Shown in pieces: positions 19,925-30,192 of a stretch of 64,000 nt of DNA. This DNA comes from Ascaphus truei (lineage: Eukaryota > Chordata > Amphibia > Anura > Ascaphidae). Location: NCBI GenBank assembly GCA_036426205.1, contig WSYH01000661.1, positions 113,985 through 177,984 on the forward strand, given 5' to 3'. The notes under the pieces are model-generated. The model worked only from the letters and a program-made list of their open reading frames with translations, was not told where the DNA came from and ran no database searches. A program made the translations under genes and the position numbers. Every line of letters starts with the position of its first letter. Positions within the stretch are counted from its first letter, which is position 1.

Positions 19925-19973
19925 TCTTTATTAATACAATTTAATAAAAGGATGGTGTGCTGAACAGCAAGTC

Positions 19974-20070
19974 AGGCCTATAAAACTCCAGTCCTCGAGG
20001 GCTGCACACAGGCCCGATTTTCAGGATAACCTTGAAAACCGGGCCTGTTTGCGGCCCTCGATGACTGGAG
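19974..20070. mobile_element. Small MITE with CTCCAGTC inverted ends (second copy)
   Basis: AACTCCAGTCCTCGAGGGCT at the left and CCTCGATGACTGGAGTT at the right, as in the 12,954-13,039 copy. Confidence 0.6.
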
Positions 20071-20149
20071 TTGTGCAGGTCTTGTGCAATTAAAAACATT
20101 TCTTTATTAATACATATTAAAACAAGCAACAAGTCAAAAATTAAACAAC

Positions 20150-20450
20150 ATTTGAACAGTTACGCAAATTCGATCCACACCAGATTGTCCTTCCAGGGCC
20201 GATGCCTTGTATGACGCAAAATGCCATTAATGGAGTTTCTAACGATTTTCATTACAGGATCTGTAATTGAAAAATAGCGCCGCAATTCCTCCACAATAGC
20301 CATTCTTACATTTTCAGGAAGCGCCCTTTTTCGCGATTTCCTTCGTAATTTACACTTTTGGCCAACCCGCCGTACAACAAGTAGGACACGTGGTGCTTGA
20401 AAATTGACATGCCATAATTCTGGGGTAAACCAGCACTTATTACCCTATAC
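20150..20450 (-). pseudogene. Fragment of the 28.7-kb ORF C-terminal domain
   Basis: Near-identical in sequence to 28,715-29,010, including the segment encoding AYSILRH-like and RPWKDNLV-like residues and the CGTTTTTCGCGATTTCC stretch, but substitutions and a stop break the frame. It is preceded on the plus strand by the same CATTTCTTTATTAATACA and AAACAAGCAACAAGTCAAAA phrases as the 28.7-kb copy, so the repeated unit includes 3' untranslated sequence. Confidence 0.55.
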
Positions 20451-20454
20451 TGTT

Positions 20455-20610
20455 AAGTATTAAAGAAGCAAGAACCCACTGTAAGCACTCAATACCCCCT
20501 GATGTATAATTTGAAAATTAAAAATAATTTTTAATGCAATACTAATTAATATAATGGGTGTTAAAATTAAACAAATGACACAAATATATGATACCCTATG
20601 ATGAATATAT
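20455..20610. repeat. Dispersed repeat, first copy
   Basis: Begins AGTATTAAAGAAGCAAGAAC and recurs almost unchanged at 27,033-27,175. Both lie at the edge of PLE/Gypsy debris, so this may be an element end. Confidence 0.65.
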
Positions 20611-20910
20611 ATGATATTCCGGGTAACTAAATAGGGCGACAATTTGAGGTTAATTGGATCAAACTGTCCCAGGGAGCATGTATACAGTAATCCCTATTAG
20701 TGGTTAATTAGATGTACGCTGGTATTAGTGAGGGGCTGTTCAATAACTGTCTCAGGTGTCAGACAGGTCCCAGATAATAAAGGTGAAATGTGAAATTGAT
20801 CATAATATGCTAGGTACAGACAAAAAGATCAGTATTTCAAACCAGTGTGTGCTCACTTTGCAAATCATAAATCCATAAATGGAAAATATAAACTCTCTCT
20901 ACAATCCAAC

Positions 20911-21382
20911 ATGTAGCCACCTAACAGCAACTGATTAGCTCCAGAATAGTACAGGAGTAGGCTGTTAAACATTGAACACAATGTGCAGAGGCTCATAGAC
21001 TCCTATAGGCAGTATGGTTGTTAGTATACCTGTGCACATATTCATGAATGTGCTTCCACTGTCAGGAGTGCTAATGCCACTATAAAGCTGTGTATGATCA
21101 AAATAAACCTATCTAGTATGCAGAAAAAGGTTTCATAGTGGATACATGTAGTCATCTAACAGCAACTAATTAGCTCCAAAATAGTAAAGGAGTAGGCTGT
21201 TAAACACAGAACACAATGTGCAGAGGCTCGAAGACTCCGATAGGCAGTGTGGTTGTTAGTATACCTGTGCACATATTCATGAATGTGCTTACACTGTCAG
21301 GATTGCTAATGCCACTATACAGCTGTGTATGGTGGGAAGAACCCTATCTAATGTGCAGGAAAAGGTTCCTTGGTGGATACTG
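20911..21382. repeat. Two tandem units of about 236 bp
   Basis: Units start at ATGTAGCCACCTAACAGCAA (20,911) and ATGTAGTCATCTAACAGC (21,147), and share GGAGTAGGCTGTTAAACA and TATACCTGTGCACATATTCA. Part of a third, diverged unit follows at about 21,590-21,690. Confidence 0.75.
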
Positions 21383-21496
21383 AGTAAGACAGAGACACTG
21401 TTATAATACTGCCACAAAGCAACACTGAACACACTGTTAGTAAACTGCTCAATGAGCATATAGTATACAGATCTAGTGAAGATAAATCAGTCACAT

Positions 21497-22714
21497 ATGC
21501 ACCATATTAATTGACATATAAATCACCTGGGTACTAGCTAATAAAGTCCATAAATACAGAGAACTAATACCACTCATAAATGTAAATGCTGTTGCTAATA
21601 TACCCCTAAGAATGGTGTGGCTGTTGGTATGCCTATGCACATATTAATGAATGTGCTGCCACCGTTAGGAGTGCTGGTTACACTAATGCAACAAAATAAC
21701 AAGGGAAATCAAGCAGCCCTCGCTTAACCATGCGTCACCGAGTCACCACAATGACTCCTGCCCAACATTGAAGGGAGTACACGTTAGCCGTCTGGCAGAT
21801 GTTTTTGTTCTGCAACTCGATAATGCTACCACGTGAGTACTGACGGGGCGCGTGCATGTGACAGATGCCGACGCGCGCGTTTTGCGATTAGAAACGCTTT
21901 CTCAAGGCTAAGTGTGAGGGGAAAGTCCCATAGATCGTAGTAAAACTTATATATGCATTGCAGTGTTTCTATTGGCTGGAAGTTTCTTCCTGGAGGTGTG
22001 TCCATGCAGTGCTATTGAAAAGTCTGTAATACAGCACTAGCTGATAAACCTAGACTCTCCTTAAATAAATGTAGTTGATGTAGTCACAATCTCAACTGCA
22101 GCAGTGCATAAATTATAGTAAACTGCCCTGGTGCACTTAATCTCTGCAATCAGTGTTTAATACTCCTGATGGTCAGCGAATTGTGAACATAGTAATGGGG
22201 TAAAAATACAGTATTAACCCCTGAGATGAAATATAATAAAGACTCTCTATCAACATTGATGAAACTTGTAAAGTACATTTAATCAGGTTATAGCATACTC
22301 ATCTTCAGTAAATGATGCATACAGAGTTCAGATGTGGTGGAATTCATATCTAACCTGTTATAAGGAATAGTAAATACAACTAATAAAAATGGCAGGTGGA
22401 ATTGGCCCTGTGGTAATTGATATGGGGATTGGGACACAGTTCTGTTACAAAAAGAGTCTTTGTGGTGACTCGGTGACGCATGGTTAAGCGAGGGCTGCTT
22501 GATTTCCCTTGTTATTTTGTTGCATTAGTGTAACCAGCACTCCTAACGGTGGTAGCATATTCATTAATATGTGAATAGGCATACCAACAGCCACACCGTT
22601 CTTAGGGGTATATTAGCAACAGCATTTACATTTATGAGTGGTATTAGTTCTCTGTATTTATGGACTTTATTAGCTAGTACCCAGGTGATTTATATGTCAA
22701 TTAATATGGTGCAT
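21497..22714. repeat. Inverted repeat, about 260-bp arms
   Basis: Arm 21,497-21,757 (from ATATGCACCATATTAATTGA to the GAGTCACCACAATGACTC region) is reverse-complemented at about 22,452-22,714. The spacer of about 700 bp holds a hammerhead-like motif and otherwise no gene. PLE endonuclease sequence follows immediately to the right, so this is likely the terminal fold-back of that element. Confidence 0.75.
21867..21908 (-). ncRNA. Hammerhead-like motif, degenerate (U3/A8 class)
   Basis: Minus strand: GCC, core TTGAGAA, extra A, short stem II GCG/CGC with an 8-nt loop, AAAA where GAAA is expected, then CGCGCGTC and GGC. The CGCGCGTC stem III resembles the CGCGCGUC of the schistosome hammerhead, recalled from general knowledge. 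The G12-to-A change should cripple catalysis. Confidence 0.4.
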
Positions 22715-22727
22715 ATCATGGTGATCC

Positions 22728-23159
22728 CTCGTTCAAACCTTTGGGCGATAGTGTCTGTAATGTATATATCCATTTTGCCTCTTTTTGTAACAGAACTGTG
22801 TCTCAATCCCCATGTCTACGGTCCATTGAGAATTGGTCCATACCAATAAACTTAACCATTGTTTGTTTATCTTGGTGAACAGAATTAACATGTCACACTA
22901 GAGGTTTATCCGTTTTATTGTGTATGGAACCCATATGTTCCAAGACCCTTATCTTAAATGAGCGGCGGGTCTTGCCAACATATACTTTGCCACAGTCGCA
23001 AATTGCTTGATATATAACGCCTGTGGTCTGACAATTAATAAACTTTCTGATGTTGTAAGTCTGGGTTCCATTCCAATTTGAGAATGTACCGGTGGTAAGT
23101 ATGTGATCACAAGCCTTACACTTGCCACATTTGAATGAGACATTTGGAGGGAGATGCAC
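22728..23159 (-). pseudogene. PLE GIY-YIG endonuclease fragment (second PLE family)
   Basis: The minus strand encodes a finger-like FKCGKCKACDHI, then GVIYQAICDCGKVYVGKT (GIY-YIG), RSFKIRVLEHMGSI and, after an in-frame stop, LQKEAKWIYTLQTLSPKGL with the terminal catalytic Glu context. No RT precedes it. Almost the same sequence occurs on the plus strand at 27,905-28,336, sharing the downstream TGA, so both derive from one already-decayed or differently framed source. Confidence 0.75.
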
Positions 23160-24321
23160 CCGTTAGAAAGAGATTACACCTTTTGGCCAAAGAGTTTAAC
23201 TTAAATTACCCCTACTTATGAGCAGACAAACAGATAAGTATTTAACTATATACTTTGTCATATGGATGTTGCATTGGGGCCCATTGTTTTTTTTTTTTGT
23301 TGTTGTATACAGAGCTCATTGAGAGCAAGGTTTTATACTTCATATTTATTTTCAAACGTTTATAAAGTGATGCCAATTAATCCCTTAGAACAGAGGTTCC
23401 CAACTCTGATCCTCATGGACCACTAACAGTGCAGGTTTTAAGGATATTCCCTCATGATCTGGGAAACTGCGAGGGAGCTCACCTACACCCCAAGTACCCA
23501 GAACCCCACATAGATCATACATAAAGACCAAACAAGGTCTGGAGGTACAAGGCCGCGGCTTTTTGTTTAACCATTAAATAATTGGTAAGTGCTACCCCTG
23601 CCAGAGCACTCGCACAAAAGGGTTAAAAGTCAAAGGTCCTTGAACCAATGACTCGTGACACCAAAGCCGGGCCCACATTACCCGACCGTTGACGCGTGTG
23701 CTCCTGGAACTCACGTTTAAATGAGCCCTGCTCCCCACTCCCCAAAAGCTACTCCCCACTTCCAAATCTACTTGGCTTTACAAAGTATGGTGCCCCTTCT
23801 GGTAAGGATAAGCATACTTACCCCCCAACTGCCACATCCTACGGGGCTATTTAGTCACCCTTAAACTAGCCCATAAACACCACACTTGCCAGGACCCTCA
23901 CGAGCCCGCCTTGCATGGCATTATTAAATAAATCGACACCAATGTCCGACAAGTATACCCCATCGGACCTAAACCAATTGCTAGTCGCTGAATCAAAGTC
24001 AGGATGCTTTTAAAATAGCAATCCAACATCCTCCCAAGCCCCAAATTATATCCTTTACCTCGGCAAATAGATGCATCCCCAAAGAGCTGACCTGGCACAT
24101 GTATGTGTCCTTGTAAAACACATCTGCCACATTACTTGCATCTATTTCCGCCGTCGTGCTCTTTACCTCTGCTGCTGGTACGGCCACTCCCCTGCGGGAG
24201 CCAGGCTGGCAGCCACAAACGACGTAACCCCTGCACCGCAAACTTCCGCTACCCCTAATGACCCAGCCTGGCTGTATTGGAACTGTTGCCTGCCCCAAAA
24301 CATGGATCCGTCTTGCCCCTC
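23160..24321. other. No gene seen
   Basis: Contains a T run at 23,287-23,297, a truncated MITE-like word set at about 23,395-23,460 (CCAACTCTGATCCTCATGGA) and otherwise no family I recognise. Confidence 0.4.
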
Positions 24322-24324
24322 TAA

Positions 24325-24701
24325 GGCCTGGGACATAGTACAGTAGACCTTGCTGAGCCGCGCTGAGCAGATGCACTTACCCCCTGCATCTGTCATAAGC
24401 GCGGCTTTAGCAGCCGCTTCCGCATGCGTGCGGAGGCTCAGATATTTTGAGGAGACAGGCAAATTTAAAATTTGCCACTCAGGGGAGTGGAGGAGCAGTC
24501 ACGTGACCGCTCCCATCCAATTGGAGCGAGGGACTAGCCCCGCCTCCCACCACGCCTCCATTCCGCCTTCACCCCCCTCCACCCCGCCTCCAAAGCGCGC
24601 TCACTTCCTCGCCTGCCAGGACACAAAAAAGCTCCAGTTTGAGCAGGCAAGGCAGAACAGGAGCGCAGATCAGCATGGCCCGAGGCACCATGGCCGAGGC
24701 C
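24325..24701. mobile_element. PIF/Harbinger-type MITE (377 bp)
   Basis: TAA on both sides (24,322-24,324 and 24,702-24,704) with terminal inverted repeats GGCCTGGGACATAG and, at the other end, GGCCTCGGCCATGG in complement. The 3-bp TWA target duplication is characteristic of PIF/Harbinger. The interior is GC-rich and non-coding. Confidence 0.65.
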
Positions 24702-24704
24702 TAA

Positions 24705-25189
24705 GGCTTTAAGTACACTCATCAAAATTGCACGCAGGCCAAAAGCCCCTGCATCTCCACAGGCACCAACCCTTGCCTAGCATACGCAGACCCCGTAGGG
24801 CCCACCACAATAGAGGACCCTGGAAGCTGTGATGTCACAGCCTGCTATCCATGACTCCCACTTGACCTGAAGCCCCCCCTCCATAGAATGAATCCATGCT
24901 ACCTGTGGGTATAAGTGCCAAGAACCCAGACCCCCCACCCCCCTTTGTGGACCAGTCAGAGGAAACCTTAGGGGAGCTGGAAAAAACACCGGAGGCAAAG
25001 CCCTCCTCTTACTTCCAGCCATTCTCTGACAAGCCACACTCCTCCAAGGGGCCTTTGGATGTCTGCTGCCACTTGCCAGCATTCTCCAAAGAGCTCTCCT
25101 TCCAGTTGTCATCAATGTGACCCACACAACGGGCAGCATCACGAGAGACCCAATTAGCCATATAACCCTCTCTGGCACTGAGCCATAAT
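24705..25189. other. No gene seen
   Basis: Several overlapping ORFs on both strands without family resemblance. I see nothing supportable. Confidence 0.35.
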
Positions 25190-25460
25190 CCCCAGGAAAG
25201 TATATTGAGGCAAACGCAAACGCAAAACCCCAGTGAAATATCATCCAATGATATCTCAAAAGGGGGAAAATAAATTCCTTCCTGACTCAAAGAATTGGCA
25301 ATCAGATCACTCCCTTGATCAACATCCTCCAAAGTTTACTTATTTGGTATATCCCTGTATACCTTTCCTTTCTAAAAATATGTCCAACTTTTTTTGAACA
25401 AATCTATTGTATCTGCCATCACAGTTTCCATGGGTAATGAATTCCACATTGTAACTGCCC
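25190..25460. repeat. Common dispersed repeat related to 43.11-43.36 kb
   Basis: Shares with the reverse complement of 43,110-43,260 the words ATCATCCAATGAT, GATCAACATCCT, ACTTATTTGGTATATCCCTG and ACCTTTCCTTTCTAAAAA. Looks like a genome-wide interspersed family. Confidence 0.6.
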
Positions 25461-25510
25461 TTAAGGTGTCTTCAACCAACCAGCACACTGCTGGATTAGA
25501 GGCAAGCCTG

Positions 25511-27011
25511 TTAAAAGGGATAAGACCCTGTAACAGGCACTAACAACTGTTTTGTTACAACAGACTGCTTTTCCTCAAGGCGATACAATAGATCGTTATC
25601 CACCTCAAAATAAGGATAAGAAAGGGATCTGTCTGGATTAGTATGGGTCCTATTCCTTACCGAAATAGTATTTCGGGCTACTGACAAAATGGGATCTGAC
25701 CGCTGGGTACTCTTGAAGTTACCTGGGCTAACCTCTAAATTATTAAATTCAATATCTGGCTCAGGATTATTAGATTGTCTGGCATCATTTTGTTCTGGGT
25801 TGTCGCCCACTAGTGTTTTCATAGGGCATGACTGTTTATTTCCAGACCTATCTGTGCTATTTAGTTTGTCTCCCAAAATATCAGCATACGGGAAACCATC
25901 ATTACATTCACTTGACAAATGAGTGGCAAATTTTTCAGCAGCTGGCCATAATTCAAGAAATGGGGAAAATCTCTACCAATAATCATGTCATGGGCTAATT
26001 TTGGTACCAGACAACTTAAGAGCCACATTGTGTTTCAACCTGTATTTCAGCAGTGGGGTACTTATGTATATCCCCATGTACACAGGCAATATGAATCTTT
26101 TGGGAGTGATCTACATGAATACCATTTACCAAATCTTGGTCTATGAAGGTAACCATACTCCCTGAATCTAGTAATGCCTGAACGCTTTTCCTTTCTACCT
26201 GCACGGAACACCAAGGTTGACTATTCAAACAGCCATTTTTGTTTGCACAACACACACACTGAGCATACAGTGAATAATCATCCCTATTATCACAATCCAC
26301 ATTCCATTCCATTGGTTCAACCATTTTGGGTCAGACCTTTGCCATATGTTCAACTCTCGACATTTAAAACATTTCACAGCATAGTCCCTTGTACTGTAGG
26401 TTCTTCCCGCTTAACAAAGTTATTTTCTCTTGTGGTTATGTCCCTGGGGTTATAAAACCCAACCTGCTCATCAAAATCCCCCCTTTTCTCTGCAACAGTC
26501 TTACCAGTTTTACTGGGGATCTGGATCTTCCGGTTCTGAGGCTGCCCTTTGATAGGGGGTTGAAGCCATTCTCCTGTTGCAAAGTACCGTTCTACCAATG
26601 CGACTAGCTGGTCAGCTTTTTGGGGATAACTCTGACTGACCCAGCGACGAAGGGCAACAAGTAAGCCTCTCAGAAATCGTCCATCACTAGTTGATCCACA
26701 ATGTGGCTGGATGTGTTGATTTCTGGTTGTAACCACTTTCTGGCAAGGTGCATTAAGTCAAACATCTGTGATCTTGTGGCTTTGTCCAGGTTGTAGGTCC
26801 AGGAGTGAAACCTCTGGGCACGGACAGCTGTTGTCACTCCTAGACATGTCAGGATCTCTGTTTTCAGCTTGCTGTAATCACTGGCTTGAGCCGGTTCCCC
26901 ACTCAGAAATGGTGCTAGCAGACTTGCCCATTCAGCCACAGGCCATCTTTCTCTTTCAGCAATCCACTCAAAAGCCATCAGGTAGGCCTCTATATCATCT
27001 TCCGCCACCAT
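25511..27011 (-). pseudogene. Gmr1-like Gypsy gag-protease-integrase remnant with SCAN-like capsid domain
   Basis: Minus-strand order: a capsid region from 27,011 (MVAEDDIEAYLMAFEWIAER, WPVAEWASLLAPFLSG); a SCAN-like domain (about 26,830-26,590: DLMHLARKWLQPE, HIVDQLVMDDF, frameshift, LLVALRRWVSQSYP, ALVERYFATGEW); a degenerate zinc knuckle CFKCRELN near 26,350; protease ALLDSGSMVTFIDQD near 26,150; and at 25,918-25,511 a linker ending FEVDNDLLYRLEEKQSV, which resembles the start of an H2C2 integrase domain. Integrase directly after protease, ahead of RT, is the known unusual gene order of Gmr1-like elements, and the SCAN domain is thought to derive from their capsid. At least three frameshifts and loss of RT make it dead. 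Confidence 0.7.
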
Positions 27012-27032
27012 CTTTTGCAGGTAGTTACTTAC

Positions 27033-27175
27033 TCTAAGTATTAAAGAAGCAAGAACCCACTGTAAGCACTCAATACCCCCTGATGTATAATGTGAAAATT
27101 AAAAATAATTTTTAATGCTATACTAATTAAAATAATGGGTGTTAAAATTCAACAAATGACACGCATATATGATAC
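27033..27175. repeat. Dispersed repeat, second copy
   Basis: Near-identical to 20,455-20,610; adjoins the Gmr1-like remnant upstream of its gag start. Confidence 0.65.
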
Positions 27176-27176
27176 C

Positions 27177-27590
27177 TGATCTACTATATATTTGGGAAAG
27201 CACTGTATGTTTGTCTGCATGGCCTGTGTCCCTAGCGGCAATCTCATTGGTCCCTTGGGCTGCCCGCCCCCGCACACCTCTCATTGGCCTGAGGCGGAGT
27301 GACGGCCCAAAACACACACACACACAGCGCTCCTTCTATCCCCGGGTCTCCCGGTTTCCCGCGCTTTTTCCTCTCCCCCCTCCCCCCTGGCACCGCTACA
27401 ATCAGCGGGGGAGCGGAGCGAGCGCCCGGGACACAACGGGGGACTCTCACCTCCCCATGGCTCTCACCAACCATAGGCCACTCCCTCACCCGGCGCTGTC
27501 CCTCACCCCCTCCCCCCACACACACACAGAGCACACGGCTCTCCCCTCACCCGGCGCTCTCCCTCACCCCCCCCCCCCATACAACTAATA
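27177..27590. other. GC-rich block, possible Helitron-type 5' end
   Basis: Starts TCTACTATATATTTGGG directly after an A, as Helitron 5' ends (TC after A) do, then becomes GC- and CCCT-rich with short CA runs. No RPA/Rep-Hel ORF and no clear CTRR-hairpin 3' end, so the family call is tentative. The ORFs here are compositional. Confidence 0.3.
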
Positions 27591-27627
27591 AAAATGGCAG
27601 GTGGAATTGGCCCTGTGGTAATTGACA

Positions 27628-27905
27628 TGGGGATTGGGACACAGTTCTGTTACAAAAAGAGGCAAGATGGATATATACATTACAGACACTATCGCCCAAA
27701 GGTTTGAACGAGGGATTTATGTTTACCCCGTTCATCTAAGATCACGTCAACTAACCCAGGGCACATATGAGTACAATTGAATATACTGTTAGTGGCATAG
27801 TAGTGTCTCCCCCTTTAATAATAAGGGGTATATATTCCATCTCTTGTATATATACTTACCTGCTACTTACCTCTATTGTTGCACAGTAATGTGTTACCAA
27901 CCCAT
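27628..27905. repeat. Direct repeat of PLE 3' sequence, first copy
   Basis: Begins ATGGGGATTGGGACACAGTT and ends GTGTTACCAACCCAT; repeated at 28,226-28,504 with few differences. In the second copy it is the natural continuation of the endonuclease ORF (ACAGACACTATCGCCCAAAG encodes LSPKG-type residues), so the first copy is a duplicated 3' end. Confidence 0.75.
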
Positions 27906-28336
27906 TCAAATGTGGCAAGTGTAAGGCTTGTGATCACATACTTACCACCAGTACATTCTCAAATTGGAATGGAACCCAGACTTACAACATCAGAAAGTTT
28001 ATTAATTGTCAGACCACAGGCGTTATATATCAAGCAATTTGCGACTGTGGCAAAGTATATGTTGGCAAGACCCGCCGCCCATTTAAGATAAGGGTCTTGG
28101 AACATATGGGTTCCATACACAATAAAACGGATAAACCTCTAGTGCGACATGTTAATTCTGTTCACCAAGATAAACAAACAATGGTTTAGTTTATTGGTAT
28201 GGACCAATTCTCAATGGACCGTAGACATGGGGATTGAGACACAGTTCTGTTACAAAAAGAGGCAAAATGGATATATACATTACAGACACTATCGCCCAAA
28301 GGTTTGAACGAGGGATTTATGTTTAACTCGTTCATC
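27905..28336 (+). pseudogene. PLE GIY-YIG endonuclease fragment, plus strand (second family)
   Basis: Frame FKCGKCKACDHI, NWNGTQTYNIRKF, GVIYQAICDCGKVYVGKT, RPFKIRVLEHMGSI, then stops TAG and TGA before LLQKEAKWIYTLQTLSPKG. It lacks RT upstream: the join at 27,905 (ACCAACCCA/TTCAAATG) is where the duplicated 3' end abuts. Homologous to 22,728-23,159 in inverse orientation. Confidence 0.75.
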
Positions 28337-28504
28337 TAAGATCACGTCAACTAACCCAGGGCACATATGAGTACAATTGAATATACTGTTAGTGGCATAG
28401 GAGTGTCTCCCCCTTTAATAATAAGGGGTATATATTCCATCTCTTGTATATATATTTACCTGCTACTTACCTCTATTGTTGCACAGTAATGTGTTACCAA
28501 CCCA
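28226..28504. repeat. Direct repeat of PLE 3' sequence, second copy
   Basis: Second copy of 27,628-27,905; it runs directly into the 21-bp minisatellite at the same ACCAACCCAT point where the first copy runs into endonuclease sequence. Confidence 0.75.
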
Positions 28505-28635
28505 TCCGTTGATCCATCTTCTTCATCCGTTGATCCATCTTCTCCATCCATTGATCCATCTTCTCCATCCGTTGATCCATCTTCTTCATCCGTTGATCCA
28601 TCTTCTCCATCCATTGATCCATCTTCTCCATCCTT
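28503..28635. repeat. 21-bp minisatellite, about six units
   Basis: Unit CCATCTTCTCCATCCGTTGAT, with two alternating variants. On the minus strand it encodes MDQRMEK/MDQWMEK/MDQRMKK heptads, the same as 29,396-29,462, so it is an expanded coiled-coil coding repeat detached from its ORF. Confidence 0.8.
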
Positions 28636-28722
28636 CTGCAGGTCTTGTGTAAGTAAAAACATTTCTTTATTAATACAAGTTAAAGCAAGCAACAAGTCAA
28701 AAAATAAACAACATTTGAACAG

Positions 28723-29844
28723 TCACGCAAATTCGATCCCCACCAGATTGTCCTTCCAGGGCCGATGCCTTGTATGACGCAAAATGCTATAAATGGCGTC
28801 TCTCATGATTTTCATTACAGGATCTGTAATTGAAAAATAGCGCCGCAATTCCTCCACAATAGTCCTTCTTAAATTTTCAGGAAGCGCCCTTTTTTCGCGA
28901 TTTCCTTCGTAGTTTACATTGTTGGCCCACCCGCAGTGCACCAAGTAGGACACGTGGTGCTTAAAATTAACATGGCATACTTTTGGGGCAAACCAGCACT
29001 CATCACCCTATACTTCTCCCTGAGTGGATTGGGCAGCTCACACAGGATGATGTCGGGCACCGTATCGATGCAAGCGTATGTGGGTGGGATTCTGGGAGTG
29101 GGTGTTCTTCTGGGAGCGGGTGTGCTTGTGGCGGCGGGCGAGGGTAGGTTGTCTGGGACGATGCCTCCTGTCTTGGTCGCCGTGTTGTTTCCTGGCGTGG
29201 CCTTGACAGGGTTGTCATGTCAGCCTCTTCAATGGCATACATGTACACATATTCTTCTGGTGGAGGGGGTGTGCTTGGTGATGGAAGGCGGTCGAAGGTC
29301 CCATTCATCCCATCCATGCCACCCTCCTGCTCCGGCGTTGGAGATACAGGAGTATGAACTCCGAGCAAATTATGTATCCCCGTTCTGTCAGTCTCTATCT
29401 TCTCCATCCGTTGATCCATCTTCTCCATCCATTGATCCATCTTCTCCATCCGTTGATCCATATTTAGCATGGTCTCTAAAAGAAGATCTATCTTTACCAG
29501 CATAGTAGAGTTCCCGGGTATATCGACACTTAACCCATTCAGCATGCGGTCTAATGAGCTGGATCTTGTGCATGGGGTGCTGTGGACATCTGGAGAGCAG
29601 CGGCAGCATCGTGGACGAATAGTGGAGAAGATGGGCTGTGGATTTCCGGGAGAGCAGCGGCAGAGTCGTCGAAGCGTAATCGAGGAAGTGGCCTGCATGT
29701 TCGATGGGTTGGCTGCCATTTGTTTTGCTTTGCGTGTACATCACCGAATTTCTTCTTGACAGAATAAGGCTTACGTGTATTAAAACCTGTAGCTTTTGGG
29801 GTCAGCAGGATTTCTTTATTAGCCTTAGCCTTTCGCTTAGGCAT
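28723..29844 (-). pseudogene. Uncharacterised coiled-coil ORF with conserved C-terminal domain
   Basis: Family not recognised. Pieces in minus-strand order: 29,844-29,551 begins MPKRKAKANKEILL and is basic; an overlapping frame (to 29,003) carries a coiled coil of three MDQRMEK-type heptads (29,396-29,462) after LVKIDLLLETML, then a Pro-rich linker (PSPSTPPPPEEY). After another frame change, 28,953-28,723 encodes a 76-residue helical domain with NREKRALPENLRRTIVEEL and KIMRDAIYSILRHTRHRPWK, ending with a stop. The last domain is repeated as a fragment at 20.15-20.45 kb, so it belongs to a mobile family. Frame changes may reflect introns or decay. A basic head, coiled coil and C-terminal helical domain suggests an ORF1-type or transposon accessory protein (inference). 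Confidence 0.5.
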
Positions 29845-30192
29845 TGACTTGGAGATGGCTCCCGACTTTCAATTTTTCTGCATGACAGGCACGGCAGAAG
29901 CGAGTGGGTTCCTGCGTCCGTAGAATCGGGGTTGATCCATGGAAGCAGATGGCACAATGCAGTATCTGGACAAGGGCAAGTTCAGATAAAGATCATCGAG
30001 TGGTGGGCTATGCAAGTGTGTAACCTTTTATGCATGGCGGCGAGGTACAGGTGTTGAAAGTGGTCGTACTCTAATGTGATTCATTAACGTATAAATACAC
30101 CATCCATTTTGTGGATTCACTGCACATTGAATACACATCGACTAAACATTGAATATACATTCTTGTGTTTGTATTTCTTTCTACTCGCAGCA
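29845..30192. other. Probable 5' part of the Tc1-like element
   Basis: No ORF. A pyrimidine-rich TTTCTTTCTACTCGCAG just upstream of the first transposase ATG looks like a splice acceptor, hinting at a 5' non-coding exon in this stretch. Terminal inverted repeats were not identified. Confidence 0.3.

Noticed and set aside
28503..28635. CRISPR-like regular repeat
   Set aside because: Units are contiguous without unique spacers and encode heptads; the genome is eukaryotic. The same applies to the 27-bp array at 63.7 kb.
28456..28695. Acidic GEDGST-repeat ORF
   Set aside because: It is the wrong frame of the 21-bp minisatellite; the heptad frame explains it.
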